Notes under the pieces: model-generated | Database searches by the model: none | What the model was told of the DNA's origin: nothing | What the model saw: the letters and a program-made list of their open reading frames with translations, nothing else | Shown here: piece after piece, positions 12,272 to 21,745 of the stretch | Layout of the letters: each line of letters starts with the position of its first letter | Numbering within the stretch: the first letter of the stretch is position 1 | Made by a program: the position numbers and the translations under genes | From: SCTD01 sp963784675 | GTDB taxonomy: Bacteria; Actinomycetota; Actinomycetes; Mycobacteriales; SCTD01 | Direction: 5' to 3' | DNA length: 64,000 nt | Assembly: GCA_963784675.1 (NCBI GenBank) | Contig: CAWASE010000013.1 | Coordinates: forward strand, 366,419-430,418

Positions 12272-14623
12272 GTGACCACGCAGGACATCCAGGACAGCGC
12301 CGCGGAGGGCGTCAGCCGCCGCCGCTTCCTCACCTACCTCGCCGCAGCACCGACGCTGGCCGTCGCCGTGCGCTACGGGATCCTGGACGGTGTCGCGCAG
12401 GCCGTCATCCCCGGAAGCACCGAACCGGCAGACGTGCTCGACCTCGGCGACATCCTGATCCTGGGCGCCAAGGACACCGAGGGCGACCTCATCAAGCTTG
12501 AGCTCGACGAGAACGGCGTCGTCCACTGCGCGCTGCCCCGCGAAGAGGCCGGCCAGGGCATCACGACGGCGGTCGCGATGCTCATCGCCGACGGCCTCGC
12601 CCTGCCGCTCAGCAAGGTGCGGGTCACCCTCGCGGACGCCCGGCCCGAGCTGCGTGCCGGCCAGCTCACCGGCGGCTCCAACACGATCCGCTCGGTGTAC
12701 CAGCCGATCCAGCAGGCGACCGCTGCCATGCGGGGCAGCCTGGTGGCGGCCGCGGCCTCGCAGTTCGGCTCGCCCCGGCGCGGTCTGGTGACCCGCGACG
12801 GCGTCGTCAGCTCGCCCGACGGTGACACCGCCAGCTACGCCTCGCTCGCCAAGATCGCCGCCGACCCGAGGTTCTTCACCGCCGCCCCGGCGGCCGCGAA
12901 CCTCACCGGTGGCGTCGTCGGCACCCCCCAGAACCGCATCGACGCCCGCGCCATGGTCACGGGTCAGATGAAGTACACCAACGACCTGGAGCCCGTCCCC
13001 GGTCTGCTGCGGGCGATGACCCGACGCCCGCCGACGATCCGCGGCCGCGTCGACAAGATCCTGAACGAGGCGAAGATCCGCGCGATGGAGGGCGTCGTCG
13101 ACCTGGCGATCGTCGACCTGTCCGTCGGTGGCCTCGGTGACGACGCGGCGCAGGGCGAACGCTCCAGCGGCGTCGCCGTCGTCGCCAAGACGTTCGGTCA
13201 GGCGCTCGACGCCAAAGAGGCGCTGGAGGTCAGCTGGTTCGACGGGCCGGTGCCCTCGACCGAGACCGACGAGACGATCAAGGCACGCCTGCAGGCCATC
13301 CAGCTGCCCTTCACCGTCCCGGTCGTGCCGGGGGTGTCCAACGTCGTGGAAGGCGAGTTCTTCTGGCACTTCGCCAGCCACGCGCCGCTGGAGTCCAACA
13401 CCGCCATCGCCGACGTCCGCGCCGACGGCGCCGACATCTGGACCGGCACCAAGGTGCCGGTCGTCGCGCAGCAGACCATCGAGGACGAGCTCGGCGTCCC
13501 CACCAAGCTGCACGTGGTCCAGGGTGGCGGCTCGTTCGGCCGCCGGCTGTTCTTCGACGGCGGCCTGGAGGCCGCGCGCATCTCCAAAGCCGTCGGCAAG
13601 CCGGTCAAGCTGATGTTCACGCGCATCGACGACATGCGGCACGGCCGGGCCCGCGCGGCCAGCGTCAACCACATCCGCCTGCAGCACGCCGGCGGCGAGG
13701 TGACGAGCATGGAGCAGCGGGTCGCCAGCGTCGAGACCGACTTCCGGCACGGCCTGGGCGAGATCATCACCGCAGCCGGCGGCGCGCAGCTGAACTTCCC
13801 GAAGGACGCGCTGCCCGTCTCGCTCGGTGGCAACGCCAGCTTCGCGCAGACGGTCTTCCTCACCACCGTCCACTCGCCGTACGCGTTCGGGTTCACCGAC
13901 CAGAAGCTCAACGAGCTGGCGATGCCGTTCAACACCGCGTCCTGGCGGTCGGTCTACTCGGCCCCGGCGCGCGGCTGCGAGGAGATCCTCGTCGACGAGC
14001 TCGCCACGGCGATGGGCAAGGACCCGGCGGCGTTCCGGATGGAGTTCCTCAGCGACGACCGCCAGAAGGCCGTGCTCGCGAAGGTGCTGGAGATGGGCGA
14101 CTGGGGCAAGAAGATGCCGGCCGGCCACGCGCAGGGCCTCGGCTTCCACGAGGAGTACAAGTCGATGTCGGCCTGCCTGGTCGAGATCGACGCCACCGAC
14201 CCGCAGGACCCGCGCGTCACCCGCGCCTCGATCGCCGCCAACTACGGCCTGCCGATCAACCCCCGCGGGCTGGAGGCGCAGCTGCAGGGCGGGCTCACCG
14301 ACGCCATCGCGACGGTGCTTCGTGCCGGGCTGCACCTGCGCGACGGAGGCTTCCTGGAGGGCAGCTACTCGCAGTTCCACTTCCCGCGGCTGCGCGACAG
14401 CCCGCTGAAGGTCGAGACCTACATCTTCCCCGCCGACCGCGACACCCCGGGCGGGGCCGGCGAGCTCGGCGTGCCGGCGGCTGTCGGCGCCGTGGCCAAC
14501 GCCTACGCGCGGGCCACCGGGACGACCCCGCGCAGCTTCCCGATCATCTTCCCGGTCGACTTCACGCCGTTCCCGATCGGCTCGGGCTCCACCCGCGTCA
14601 AGAACCCCAAGGTAGGTGGCTGA
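12272..14623 (+). CDS. Tat-exported molybdenum hydroxylase large subunit (isoquinoline 1-oxidoreductase beta type)
   Basis: The catalytic subunit of a xanthine-oxidase-family molybdoenzyme that hydroxylates an aldehyde or N-heterocycle; the substrate is unknown. The N terminus has a twin-arginine signal, SRRRFLTYLAAAPTLAVAV (residues 15-33). The 783-residue protein matches the IorB arrangement, with a Gly-rich cofactor motif GGSFGRRLFFDGG and a molybdopterin-binding C-terminal half ending near PGGAGELGVPAAVGAV. The GTG start at 12272 has AGGAGG at 12260-12265. The 2Fe-2S subunit follows one base after the stop. No FAD subunit is nearby, as is usual for IorAB. The family is certain, the reaction is not. 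Confidence 0.88.
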   Translation: MTTQDIQDSAAEGVSRRRFLTYLAAAPTLAVAVRYGILDGVAQAVIPGSTEPADVLDLGDILILGAKDTEGDLIKLELDENGVVHCALPREEAGQGITTAVAMLIADGLALPLSKVRVTLADARPELRAGQLTGGSNTIRSVYQPIQQATAAMRGSLVAAAASQFGSPRRGLVTRDGVVSSPDGDTASYASLAKIAADPRFFTAAPAAANLTGGVVGTPQNRIDARAMVTGQMKYTNDLEPVPGLLRAMTRRPPTIRGRVDKILNEAKIRAMEGVVDLAIVDLSVGGLGDDAAQGERSSGVAVVAKTFGQALDAKEALEVSWFDGPVPSTETDETIKARLQAIQLPFTVPVVPGVSNVVEGEFFWHFASHAPLESNTAIADVRADGADIWTGTKVPVVAQQTIEDELGVPTKLHVVQGGGSFGRRLFFDGGLEAARISKAVGKPVKLMFTRIDDMRHGRARAASVNHIRLQHAGGEVTSMEQRVASVETDFRHGLGEIITAAGGAQLNFPKDALPVSLGGNASFAQTVFLTTVHSPYAFGFTDQKLNELAMPFNTASWRSVYSAPARGCEEILVDELATAMGKDPAAFRMEFLSDDRQKAVLAKVLEMGDWGKKMPAGHAQGLGFHEEYKSMSACLVEIDATDPQDPRVTRASIAANYGLPINPRGLEAQLQGGLTDAIATVLRAGLHLRDGGFLEGSYSQFHFPRLRDSPLKVETYIFPADRDTPGGAGELGVPAAVGAVANAYARATGTTPRSFPIIFPVDFTPFPIGSGSTRVKNPKVGG

Positions 14624-14624
14624 G

Positions 14625-15292
14625 ATGCCGAAGTACTCCTTCGAGCTCAACGGCAAGACGGTGAACGTCGACGCCCCCGCCGACCTGTCGGTGCTGTGGA
14701 CGCTGCGCGACAAGCTCGGCGTCACCGGCCCGAAGTACGGCTGCGGCATCCAGGTCTGCTACGCCTGCACCAGCCACCTGGACGGTGAAGCCTTCAACCC
14801 GTGCGTCACCGACGTCTCGACCATCGACGGCAAGAAGGTCACCACCATCGAGGGCATGGCCGACGGCGACACCCTGCACCCGGTGCAGGAGGCGTGGCTG
14901 GAGCAGGACGTCCCGCAGTGCGGCTACTGCCAGCCGGGCCAGATCATGAGCGCCGCTGCCCTGCTGCGCAAGACGCTCACCCGTCGGACGAGGACATCGA
15001 CCGCATCGAGAACGTCTGCCGGTGCGGCACCTACTTCCGGGTGCGAGAAGCGATCAAGAGCGCCGCCCTGAAGATCCAGGCGCAGAACGCGGCGGCTGTT
15101 CCGGTGGCGGCGCCGGTCGCTGCGGCTTCGGGCGCTGCGGGCGCCGGTGCGGGAACTGGTGCCGCGCCGGCTCGGCTGCCGGCCACGGGCGCGAGTCAGA
15201 CGGCCGTCGTCGCCGCGGGGTTGGTCGCCGCGGCGGCCGTGGCGGCCAGGACGGTCCAGCACGTCCAGTCGACGGAGCCAGGCCCCGCCTGA
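14625..15292 (+). CDS. 2Fe-2S subunit of the molybdenum hydroxylase with C-terminal LPATG tail (frameshifted)
   Basis: The electron-transfer subunit (IorA/CoxS type). The first cluster motif is C-x4-C-x2-C-x11-C (GCGIQVCYAC...NPC); the second is CGYCQPG paired with CRCGTYF. A one-base shift near 14976 separates these two cysteine pairs (RKT, then HPSDEDIDRIENVC). After the normal domain comes an Ala/Pro-rich linker, LPATG (15176-15190), a hydrophobic stretch (AVVAAGLVAAAAVAA) and an Arg. This layout is that of a sortase sorting signal or tail anchor, unusual for this subunit. It has no signal peptide and probably travels with the Tat-exported partner. The ATG at 14625 was chosen over a GTG inside the upstream gene. 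Confidence 0.82.
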
Positions 15293-15304
15293 CCCGGGGC
15301 GCGT

Positions 15305-15357
15305 GTGGGGCTGCGACCGCGCGCGGAGGGCTGCGCGGCGCGTGGGGCTGCGACCGC
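15305..15357. repeat. Two 16-base direct repeats
   Basis: GTGGGGCTGCGACCGC occurs at 15305-15320 and again at 15342-15357, in the spacer downstream of the molybdenum hydroxylase genes. No function is evident. Confidence 0.7.
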
Positions 15358-15380
15358 CCCGGCGCTCACCGCCCCCCGGG

Positions 15381-15453
15381 TGATCATCAGAAGCATCCAT
15401 GCGCCGCGGGGGCCTTCCCTCGGCGTGTCGCGCACCGATGCTTCTGATGATCA
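15381..15453. repeat. Long inverted repeat with perfect 17-base arms
   Basis: TGATCATCAGAAGCATC (15381-15397) and its exact reverse complement (15437-15453) flank 39 bases. Both flanking genes read rightward, so it could terminate the molybdenum hydroxylase transcript, but no U tract follows. The arms are far more AT-rich than their surroundings, which suggests a small mobile or palindromic element instead. Confidence 0.75.
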
Positions 15454-15467
15454 GCGGAGGTGGGTCC

Positions 15468-15491
15468 GAGGCCGAGGCCGAGGCCGAGGCC
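15468..15491. repeat. GAGGCC tandem hexamer, four copies
   Basis: Four perfect GAGGCC units directly after the inverted repeat, in non-coding DNA before the short-chain dehydrogenase gene. Confidence 0.7.
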
Positions 15492-15560
15492 GCGGCGTGC
15501 CGGTGCGGCGGTGCGGCACCCCGACGCGCGCGACCGTGCCGGCCCGTCTAGCGTCGTCGC

Positions 15561-16337
15561 ATGCCTACCGCCCTGATCACCGGAGCCACCGCCGGCATCG
15601 GCGCTGCGTTCGCCCGAGCCCTGGCCGGACGGGGCAACGACCTCGTGCTGGTGGCGCGCGACGGGTCGCGGCTGGACAGCGCGGCCCAGCAGCTGCGCAC
15701 CTTCGGCGTCCAGGTCGAGGTGCTCGTGGCCGACCTCGCCGACGACGAGGGGTGCGCACGCGTCGAGTGGCGCTGCGGCGAGGGCATCGACCTGCTGGTC
15801 AACAACGCCGGGCTCGGCGTCAAGGGCGCGTTCCACGAGGTCGACCGCGACTCCGAGGAGCACCTGCTGCGGCTGAACGTCCGGGCCGTGATGCGCCTGA
15901 CGCACGCGGCGCTGCCGCCGATGGTGCAGCGGCGCAGCGGCGCGATCGTGAACGTCAGCAGCGTGGCCGGCTTCGCCCCGGGCGCCCGGGCGGCGACCTA
16001 CTCCGCCTCCAAGGCGTGGGTGACGAACTTCAGCGAGTCGCTGCACCTGCAGTACGCCCCGGTGGGCGTCAAGGTGCTGGCGCTGTGCCCCGGCTTCACC
16101 CGTACCGAGTTCCACAGCCGTGCGGAGATGGAGACCCAGGGCATCCCCGACCGCATGTGGCTGGACGCCGCCGACGTCGTGCGCACCGGGCTGGCCGACC
16201 TGGACCGCGGCCGCTCGCTGTCGGTACCGGGCCTGCAGTACAAGGCGATCGTCGCCGGGACCCGGCTGATCCCGCCGCGGGTCCAGCGCACGGTGCTGCG
16301 CAGCCTGCAGAGCCGGTTTCCCGGCCGCAAGGGCTAG
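15561..16337 (+). CDS. Short-chain dehydrogenase/reductase
   Basis: An NAD(P)-dependent oxidoreductase with a Rossmann fold; the substrate is unknown. The 258-residue protein has the cofactor motif TGATAGIG, NNAG near residue 80, the catalytic Ser in NVSSVAGF and YSASK as the Tyr-Lys pair. TAGCGT at 15549-15554, six bases before the ATG, indicates a leaderless transcript. A second SDR at 50191 shares the ending region ALCPGFTRTEFH and the VPG segment, so the two are probably paralogues. The frame is intact. Confidence 0.85.
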   Translation: MPTALITGATAGIGAAFARALAGRGNDLVLVARDGSRLDSAAQQLRTFGVQVEVLVADLADDEGCARVEWRCGEGIDLLVNNAGLGVKGAFHEVDRDSEEHLLRLNVRAVMRLTHAALPPMVQRRSGAIVNVSSVAGFAPGARAATYSASKAWVTNFSESLHLQYAPVGVKVLALCPGFTRTEFHSRAEMETQGIPDRMWLDAADVVRTGLADLDRGRSLSVPGLQYKAIVAGTRLIPPRVQRTVLRSLQSRFPGRKG

Positions 16338-16373
16338 CGCGCGCTGTCCTGGGCCGCCACTAGCGTCGCAGTC

Positions 16374-19300
16374 GTGAAGCGGCGCGGCGCCGTCCCGTCG
16401 TGGACGGCCGACATCAGCGAGCGGCAGCTGGTGCAGCTGGTCGGCGGTCCCACGCTGGCCCGCGGTCGCGAGTATGCCGACGACGACGCCGTGCAGACGC
16501 TGTCGACCGGTGACCACGGCCGGCTGCTGGAGGCGACGGTCCGCGGCAGCGGCCGCAGCTACCAGACCGTCGTGCGGCTACCTGCCCAGGCGACCCGCTG
16601 GACGGGCCTGTGCAGCTGTCCGGTCGGGATGCAGTGCAAGCACGTCGTCGCGGTCCTGCTGGTGGCCCGGCAGTGGGCCCGGGAGGGCGGGCAGGAGCAG
16701 CTCCGCAGCTGCGGGCTGGGAGGTGCAGCTCGCCGGCCTGCTCGCCCCGCCGGGGTCAGCACGCACCCGACCGCCGCTGGGCCTGCAGGTCGACCTCGTG
16801 CCGTCGGTGCGCCACGGTGTCGCGGGCCAGCGCGTGCGCCTGCGTCCGGTGACCACGGGGCGGTCGGGCTGGGTGCGGTCGGGTGTCTCCTGGCGCGACC
16901 TCAGCCGCGGGTCCGGCACCACCGCCTACGCGCCCGAGCAGCTGCACGCGCTGCTCGCTGTCGTCTCGGCGCTGCGTGCGCGCGACCTCTACGCCTTCAC
17001 CTACGGCGAGAGCACCGTGCATCTGGACGAGCTCGGCCCCGGCGCCTGGCGGCTGCTGCGCGAGATCGTCGGCAGCGGCGTGCCGCTGCTGCCCGCGGTC
17101 TCCGGGGGCCCAGCCGTCGAGCTGGCCGACGACCCGGCGGGACTGGTGCTGGACCTGCGCCGGCTCGAGGGGGGCGGCGCCGAGCTGTCGGCCTCGCTGC
17201 GCCTGCCGCCGGAGCTGAGCCTGCCGCCGGAGCTGAGCCTGCCGCCGGAGCTGAGCCTGCCGCGGGAGCTGGGCCTGCCGCCGGACGGGCCGCCGGACCG
17301 GCTCGCCCTCGGCGCCGCGGCGGACGACGACCACGGCCCGGACGACCCGGATCGTGCGGACGCCGGGCGCGCCTCGACCACGAACGCAGCGCCGGTGCAC
17401 GACGCGTCCTTGCTGCTCGTGGGCGACCCGGCCCACGGGGTCGTGGCGCACGAGCCCCGCCGGCTGCGCCTGGTCGCGCTCGACCGGTCGCTCGACGCCG
17501 ACACCCACGCCCTGCTCGGGCACCGGGTGCACGTTCCGGAGGCCGACCTCGAGCGCTTCCTCGTCCACTACTACCCGGCGCTGCGCCGGCGGGCCGAGGT
17601 GCTGTCCGGCGACGGCAGCATCGCCCTGCCGGAGATCTGCCCGCCGCGGCTGGTGCTGGTCGTCACCGTGGAGCCGGGGCACGTGCTGGAGCTGGCGTGG
17701 TGGTTCGAGTACCGCGTCGGCGACGGCGCCGTGCGGGTCCCCGTCGATGCCGGTGCGCAGTCCGCGCACGGCGGCCCGACGGTGCGCGACGACGAGAGCG
17801 AGCAGGCGCTGCTGGCCGACCGTCCCGCGCTGGCGCCGCTGCTGACCGGACTAAACACCGTGGCGTTCCTGGAGCGGGTCCTGCCCGATCTGCAGGCCCG
17901 CGACGACCTCGTCGTGGAGGTGGTCGGCACCCCCACCACCTACACCGAGACGACGGCAGAGCCGCAGATCGCAGTGACCGCGCAGGACACCGCGCAGCAG
18001 GACTGGTTCGACCTCGGCGTCACGGTGAGCATCGCCGGCGAGCAGGTGCCGCTCGCGATGCTGCTGCCCGCGCTGGTGGCCGGCAAGCGGCACCTGATCC
18101 TGACCAGCGGCACGTACTTCCGGCTGGACCGGCCCGAGCTGCACGCTCTGCGCGACCTGCTCGAGCAGGCCCGCGACCTGCAGGACCGCGAACCAGGACG
18201 GCTGCGCGTCTCGGTGCTGCAGGCCGGCCTGTGGGAGCACCTGGTGGCGCTCGGGGTCATCGAGCAGCAGAGCGAGCGGTGGCGCACGAGCGCCGGAGCG
18301 CTGCTGTCGCTCGAGACGCTTCCGCAGCCCGACCCGCCCGCGGGCCTGCGCGCCGAGCTGCGCCCGTACCAGCTGGCCGGCTACCAGTGGCTGTCGCTGC
18401 TGTGGGACCACGGCCTGGGCGGCGTCCTGGCCGACGACATGGGCCTGGGCAAGACGCTGCAGACGCTCGCGGCGATCGTGCGGGCCGTCGAGCAGGGGGC
18501 CACCGAACCGGTGCTGGTCGTCTGTCCGACCAGCGTGGTCGGCGCCTGGCAGCGCGAAGCGGAGCGCTTCTGCCCCGACCTGCGCCTCGTCGCCGTCACC
18601 GAGACCGAGCGGCGCAGCCGGGTGCCCGTCGCCGAGCGCACCGCCGGCGCGCAGGTCGTCGTCACGTCCTACGCCCTGCTGCGGCTGGACGAGGACGCCT
18701 GGACGTCGCTGCCGTGGAGCGCGCTCGTGCTCGACGAGGCCCAGTTCGTCAAGAACCACCAGTCCAAGACCTACAGCGTCGCGCGGGCCCTGCCGGCACC
18801 GGTGAAGATCGCGATCACCGGCACACCGCTGGAGAACTCGCTGATGGACCTGTGGTCGATGCTGTCGATCACCGCGCCGGGGCTGTTCCCCTCGCCCGAG
18901 CGCTTCACCGTCACCTACCGCACGCCGATCGAGAGCGGTCAGGCGCCCGAGCGGCTGCGCACGCTGCGGGCCCGGGTGCGGCCGCTGCTGCTGCGGCGCA
19001 CCAAGGAGCAGGTGGCCGGTGACCTGCCGCCCAAGATCGAGCAGATCCTGGAGGTGCCGCTGAACCCGGCGCACCGGCGCATCTACGACCGGCACCTGCA
19101 GCGCGAGCGGCAGCGCGTGATGGGCCTGCTGGACGACCTGCAGCGCAACCGGGTGCTCGTCTTCAGCTCGCTGACGCTGCTGCGGCAGCTCACCCTGGCG
19201 GCGTCCCTGGTCGACGCCGAGCACGTGCACGTCCGGTCCAGCAAGATCGACGCGCTGGTGGAGCATCTGCTGGAGGTGACCGCCGAAGGTCACCGGGCGC

Positions 19301-19740
19301 TGGTGTTCAGCCAGTTCACCGGCTTCCTGGCACTGGTGAAGCAGCGCCTGGACGCCGAGGGCCTCGGCTACGCCTACCTCGACGGCCGCACGCGGGACCG
19401 CCCGCGCCGCGTGCGCGAGTTCACCGAAGGCACCGACCCCGTCTTCCTCATCAGCCTCAAGGCCGGCGGCGTCGGCCTGACCCTCACCGAGGCCGACTAC
19501 GTCTACGTGCTCGACCCGTGGTGGAACCCCGCGGTCGAGGCGCAGGCCGTCGACCGTGCGCACCGCATCGGCCAGACGAAGACGGTGAACGTCTACCGCC
19601 TCGTCGCCACCGGCACGATCGAGGAGAAGGTGGTCGCGCTCCAGCAGCGCAAGCGTGACCTGTTCGCCCGGGTCGTCGACGGCGACGGCGCGCTCTCGAC
19701 CGCCCTCACCGCCGACGACATCCGCGGGCTGTTCGCGTAG
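16374..19740 (+). CDS. SNF2/Rad54-family helicase with SWIM zinc finger (one frameshift)
   Basis: An ATP-dependent DNA translocase of the bacterial SNF2 group, likely acting in repair or on nucleic-acid complexes. Order of parts: SWIM zinc finger CSCPVGMQCKH near residue 80; a long family-specific region; then the helicase core with DDMGLGKTLQ (motif I), DEAQ (motif II) and DRAHRIGQ (motif VI). The protein is about 1,120 residues. One extra base near 16700 shifts the frame between the SWIM finger and the rest. An 18-base tandem repeat encodes LPPELS units around 17203. TAGCGT seven bases before the GTG suggests a leaderless mRNA. Confidence 0.88.
17203..17274 (+). repeat. 18-base tandem repeat inside the SNF2 gene
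   Basis: Unit CTGCCGCCGGAGCTGAGC, three perfect copies and one degenerate copy, translating to LPPELS repeats. The unit is a multiple of three, so copy-number change would keep the frame. Confidence 0.9.
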
Positions 19741-19774
19741 TCCGGTCTGCGCAGGCGTCGTCGCGGCCAGCCGT

Positions 19775-20428
19775 TCAGCGTTCGTCGCGGCCCTGCCAGG
19801 TGGTCAGGCACGCGCGGTTGCCTTGCGGGTCGGCGAGCACCCAGAACGCCGGCGCGTGCTGCTCGGTGACCAGGGTCCCGCCCGCGGCGAGCGCCGCGGC
19901 GATCCGTCCGGGCACCACCTCCGGCGGCAGCCGCAGGTCCAGGTGCCAGCGCTGGTGCGGCTCCGGGTGCGGCTCGCTCTGCTGGAACCACAGCGTCGGC
20001 AGGACGCCGTCGGGATCGTCGAGCTGGTCCTCCGCACCTGGGGAGGCCCGCAGGGCCAGCAGCGCCTGCCAGAACGGCATGACCGCCGCGCGGTCCGGGG
20101 TGTCCAGAGCCAGCTCGAGCACCTGCAGCGCCGTCGGCCGGGCCACCGCCCCGAGCCGACCGGCGAGGTCGCTGATGGTCCGGGCCAGTCGCACGTCGCG
20201 CTCGGTGACGCCGCCCGTGTCGTGGCTGGACACCCGCACCGACAGGTGGCGGTGACGCAGGTCGAGGTCGGGGTGGTGGTCCTGCTGCTCGGCAGCGGCC
20301 CCGATCTGCGCGACGAGCTCGAGCCCGGTGCCGTAGTCGTCGACGGCGAAGCGGGCGTGCAGCGCGTCGAGGAGCATCCGCCAGTCCGGCAGCCGGTGCC
20401 CCTCGACGTCGCGGGCGTGCAACCTCAC
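19775..20428 (-). CDS. Pterin-4a-carbinolamine dehydratase fused to a glyoxalase-like (VOC) domain
   Basis: The N-terminal 100 residues match 4a-hydroxytetrahydrobiopterin dehydratase, with the HHPDLDL motif preceded by AEQQ and SHDTGGVTERDVRLA. The C-terminal half is a glyoxalase/bleomycin-resistance-like domain (VLELALDTPDRAAVMPFWQA, then WFQQSEP and WHLDLRLP). The 217-residue fusion is known in actinobacteria, and the substrate is not established. The GTG start overlaps the stop of the upstream VOC gene by four bases. It converges on the SNF2 gene. Confidence 0.8.
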   Translation of the reverse strand: MRLHARDVEGHRLPDWRMLLDALHARFAVDDYGTGLELVAQIGAAAEQQDHHPDLDLRHRHLSVRVSSHDTGGVTERDVRLARTISDLAGRLGAVARPTALQVLELALDTPDRAAVMPFWQALLALRASPGAEDQLDDPDGVLPTLWFQQSEPHPEPHQRWHLDLRLPPEVVPGRIAAALAAGGTLVTEQHAPAFWVLADPQGNRACLTTWQGRDER

Positions 20429-20841
20429 GGCAGCACCAGTGCGCCGACCGAGCCAGGGTTCCAGCCGACCTCCCAGCGGAAGCCGTCGGGGTCGGCGAAG
20501 TAGCCGGAGTAGCCGCCCCAGTCGCGCTCGGACGCGGTGGTGACGGGATCCGCGCCGGCGGCCCGGGCGGTGGCCAGCACGTCGTCCACCTGCGAGCGGT
20601 CGGCGACGTTGTGCGCCAGCGTGACCGGAGCGAGGCCGCTACCCCGCACGATCGGCCCGACCTCGGCCTCGAACGCCTGCTCGTCCCAGAGCGACAGCAC
20701 GACCTGCGGACCGACCTGGATCATCAGCACCTCACCCGGCACGTCCAGGCACGGGGTCCAGCCCAGACCCGTGACGTAGAAGGCGCGGCTGGCGTCCAGG
20801 TCGCGGACGGCGAGGGTGACGAAGCTGAGCCGCTGGTCCAT
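20425..20841 (-). CDS. VOC-family (glyoxalase-like) protein
   Basis: A 138-residue single-domain protein with the beta-alpha-beta-beta-beta pattern of the vicinal oxygen chelate family: FVTLAVRDLDASRAFYVTGL at the N terminus and GYFADPDGFRWEVGWNP at the C terminus. Members include metal-dependent lyases, dioxygenases and resistance proteins, and sequence alone does not separate them. It is translationally coupled to the dehydratase-VOC fusion behind it, so the pair probably acts on related compounds. Confidence 0.82.
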   Translation of the reverse strand: MDQRLSFVTLAVRDLDASRAFYVTGLGWTPCLDVPGEVLMIQVGPQVVLSLWDEQAFEAEVGPIVRGSGLAPVTLAHNVADRSQVDDVLATARAAGADPVTTASERDWGGYSGYFADPDGFRWEVGWNPGSVGALVLP

Positions 20842-20890
20842 GCCGGCAGCCTGTCAGCCGGGTCCGACCGGCGTCCAGACCGACCGGGCG

Positions 20891-21643
20891 TCAGGCGTCG
20901 GGAGCCACCGGCGTCGGGGAGTCGTCCGGACCCGTGGCTGCGCCGTCCGCCGCGACGATGCGCACCGCACCGTCGGCCACCGCCACGACGTCCCCGTCGG
21001 CGAGCTGCCGCCCGCGTCGCAGCTCGACCTCGTCGTTCACCGTCACCGCACCGTCCTGCACCAGCTGGCGTGCCTGCGAGCCCGTGTCGGCCAGGCCGGC
21101 GAGCTTGAGCAGCTGCCCCAGGCGCAGGCCCTCGGTGCTGACGACGACGTCGCGCAGCGGCGGAGCGAGCTCGGCGACCAGCTGCTGAGCATCGACGCCG
21201 TCGGCCAGCCGCTGGGTGCGTCCGGACGGCTCGAGCCCAGCGGCCGCCAGGAACGCCACGGCTCCCGGGGCGGCGGTCCATCCCGACACCTGACGGTAGC
21301 CCCGCAACCAACCCAGATCGGTCAGCTGCTCCAGCAGCGCGCTGCCGATGCCGGCGCGCCGGTGCTTGGGGTGGACGACCAGCATCGACAGGTGCAGCAG
21401 CCCCGGCTCCGGCGCACCGGCGCCGTCGTCCGCCCGTCCGATCTCGCCCAGCGCCATGCCCAGCACGCCCGAGGCACCGTCGACGACCGCCAGCAGCGCG
21501 CCGGGCGCGGCCAGCTTCTCCCGCACCTGCTCGACGCGTGCGTTGTTGGGGCGCATGCCGGTCTGGGCCTGCGCCGCGCGCCAGACCTCGAGCGCCGGCT
21601 CGCGGTCGTCCCGGCTCGCGGTGCGCGCGACGGGGCTGCTCAC
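20891..21643 (-). CDS. GNAT acetyltransferase fused to an S4 RNA-binding domain
   Basis: A 250-residue protein with two parts. Residues to about 155 form a GNAT N-acetyltransferase, with the acetyl-CoA loop HPKHRRAGIGSALLE and a C-terminal AVAFLAAAGLEPSG. The rest is an S4 domain of the RNA-binding kind (LRLGQLLKLAGLADTGSQAR, then LVQDGAVTVNDEVELRRGR) and an acidic tail. A modifier of a protein or nucleotide bound to RNA is possible but inferred. The start is uncertain: GTG at 21643 is used, with another in-frame GTG at 21679. No clear ribosome site is seen. Confidence 0.8.
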   Translation of the reverse strand: MSSPVARTASRDDREPALEVWRAAQAQTGMRPNNARVEQVREKLAAPGALLAVVDGASGVLGMALGEIGRADDGAGAPEPGLLHLSMLVVHPKHRRAGIGSALLEQLTDLGWLRGYRQVSGWTAAPGAVAFLAAAGLEPSGRTQRLADGVDAQQLVAELAPPLRDVVVSTEGLRLGQLLKLAGLADTGSQARQLVQDGAVTVNDEVELRRGRQLADGDVVAVADGAVRIVAADGAATGPDDSPTPVAPDA

Positions 21644-21745
21644 GGACGCACCGACCGGACCGGACGCGGGACAGGGCACGGAGGCTGGGGCACCGACCGA
21701 CCGTAGCCGCCCGGGACGCGAGGGCGCGCTGGTTGACTGTGGCGT

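Noticed and set aside
12140..14749. 869-codon minus-strand frame opposite the molybdenum hydroxylase
   Set aside because: A high-GC antisense shadow without motifs or a ribosome site; the plus-strand gene is certain.
17203..17274. CRISPR-like array
   Set aside because: The repeats are contiguous, 18 bases, without spacers, and inside a coding frame. No CRISPR array or cas gene was seen in the window.
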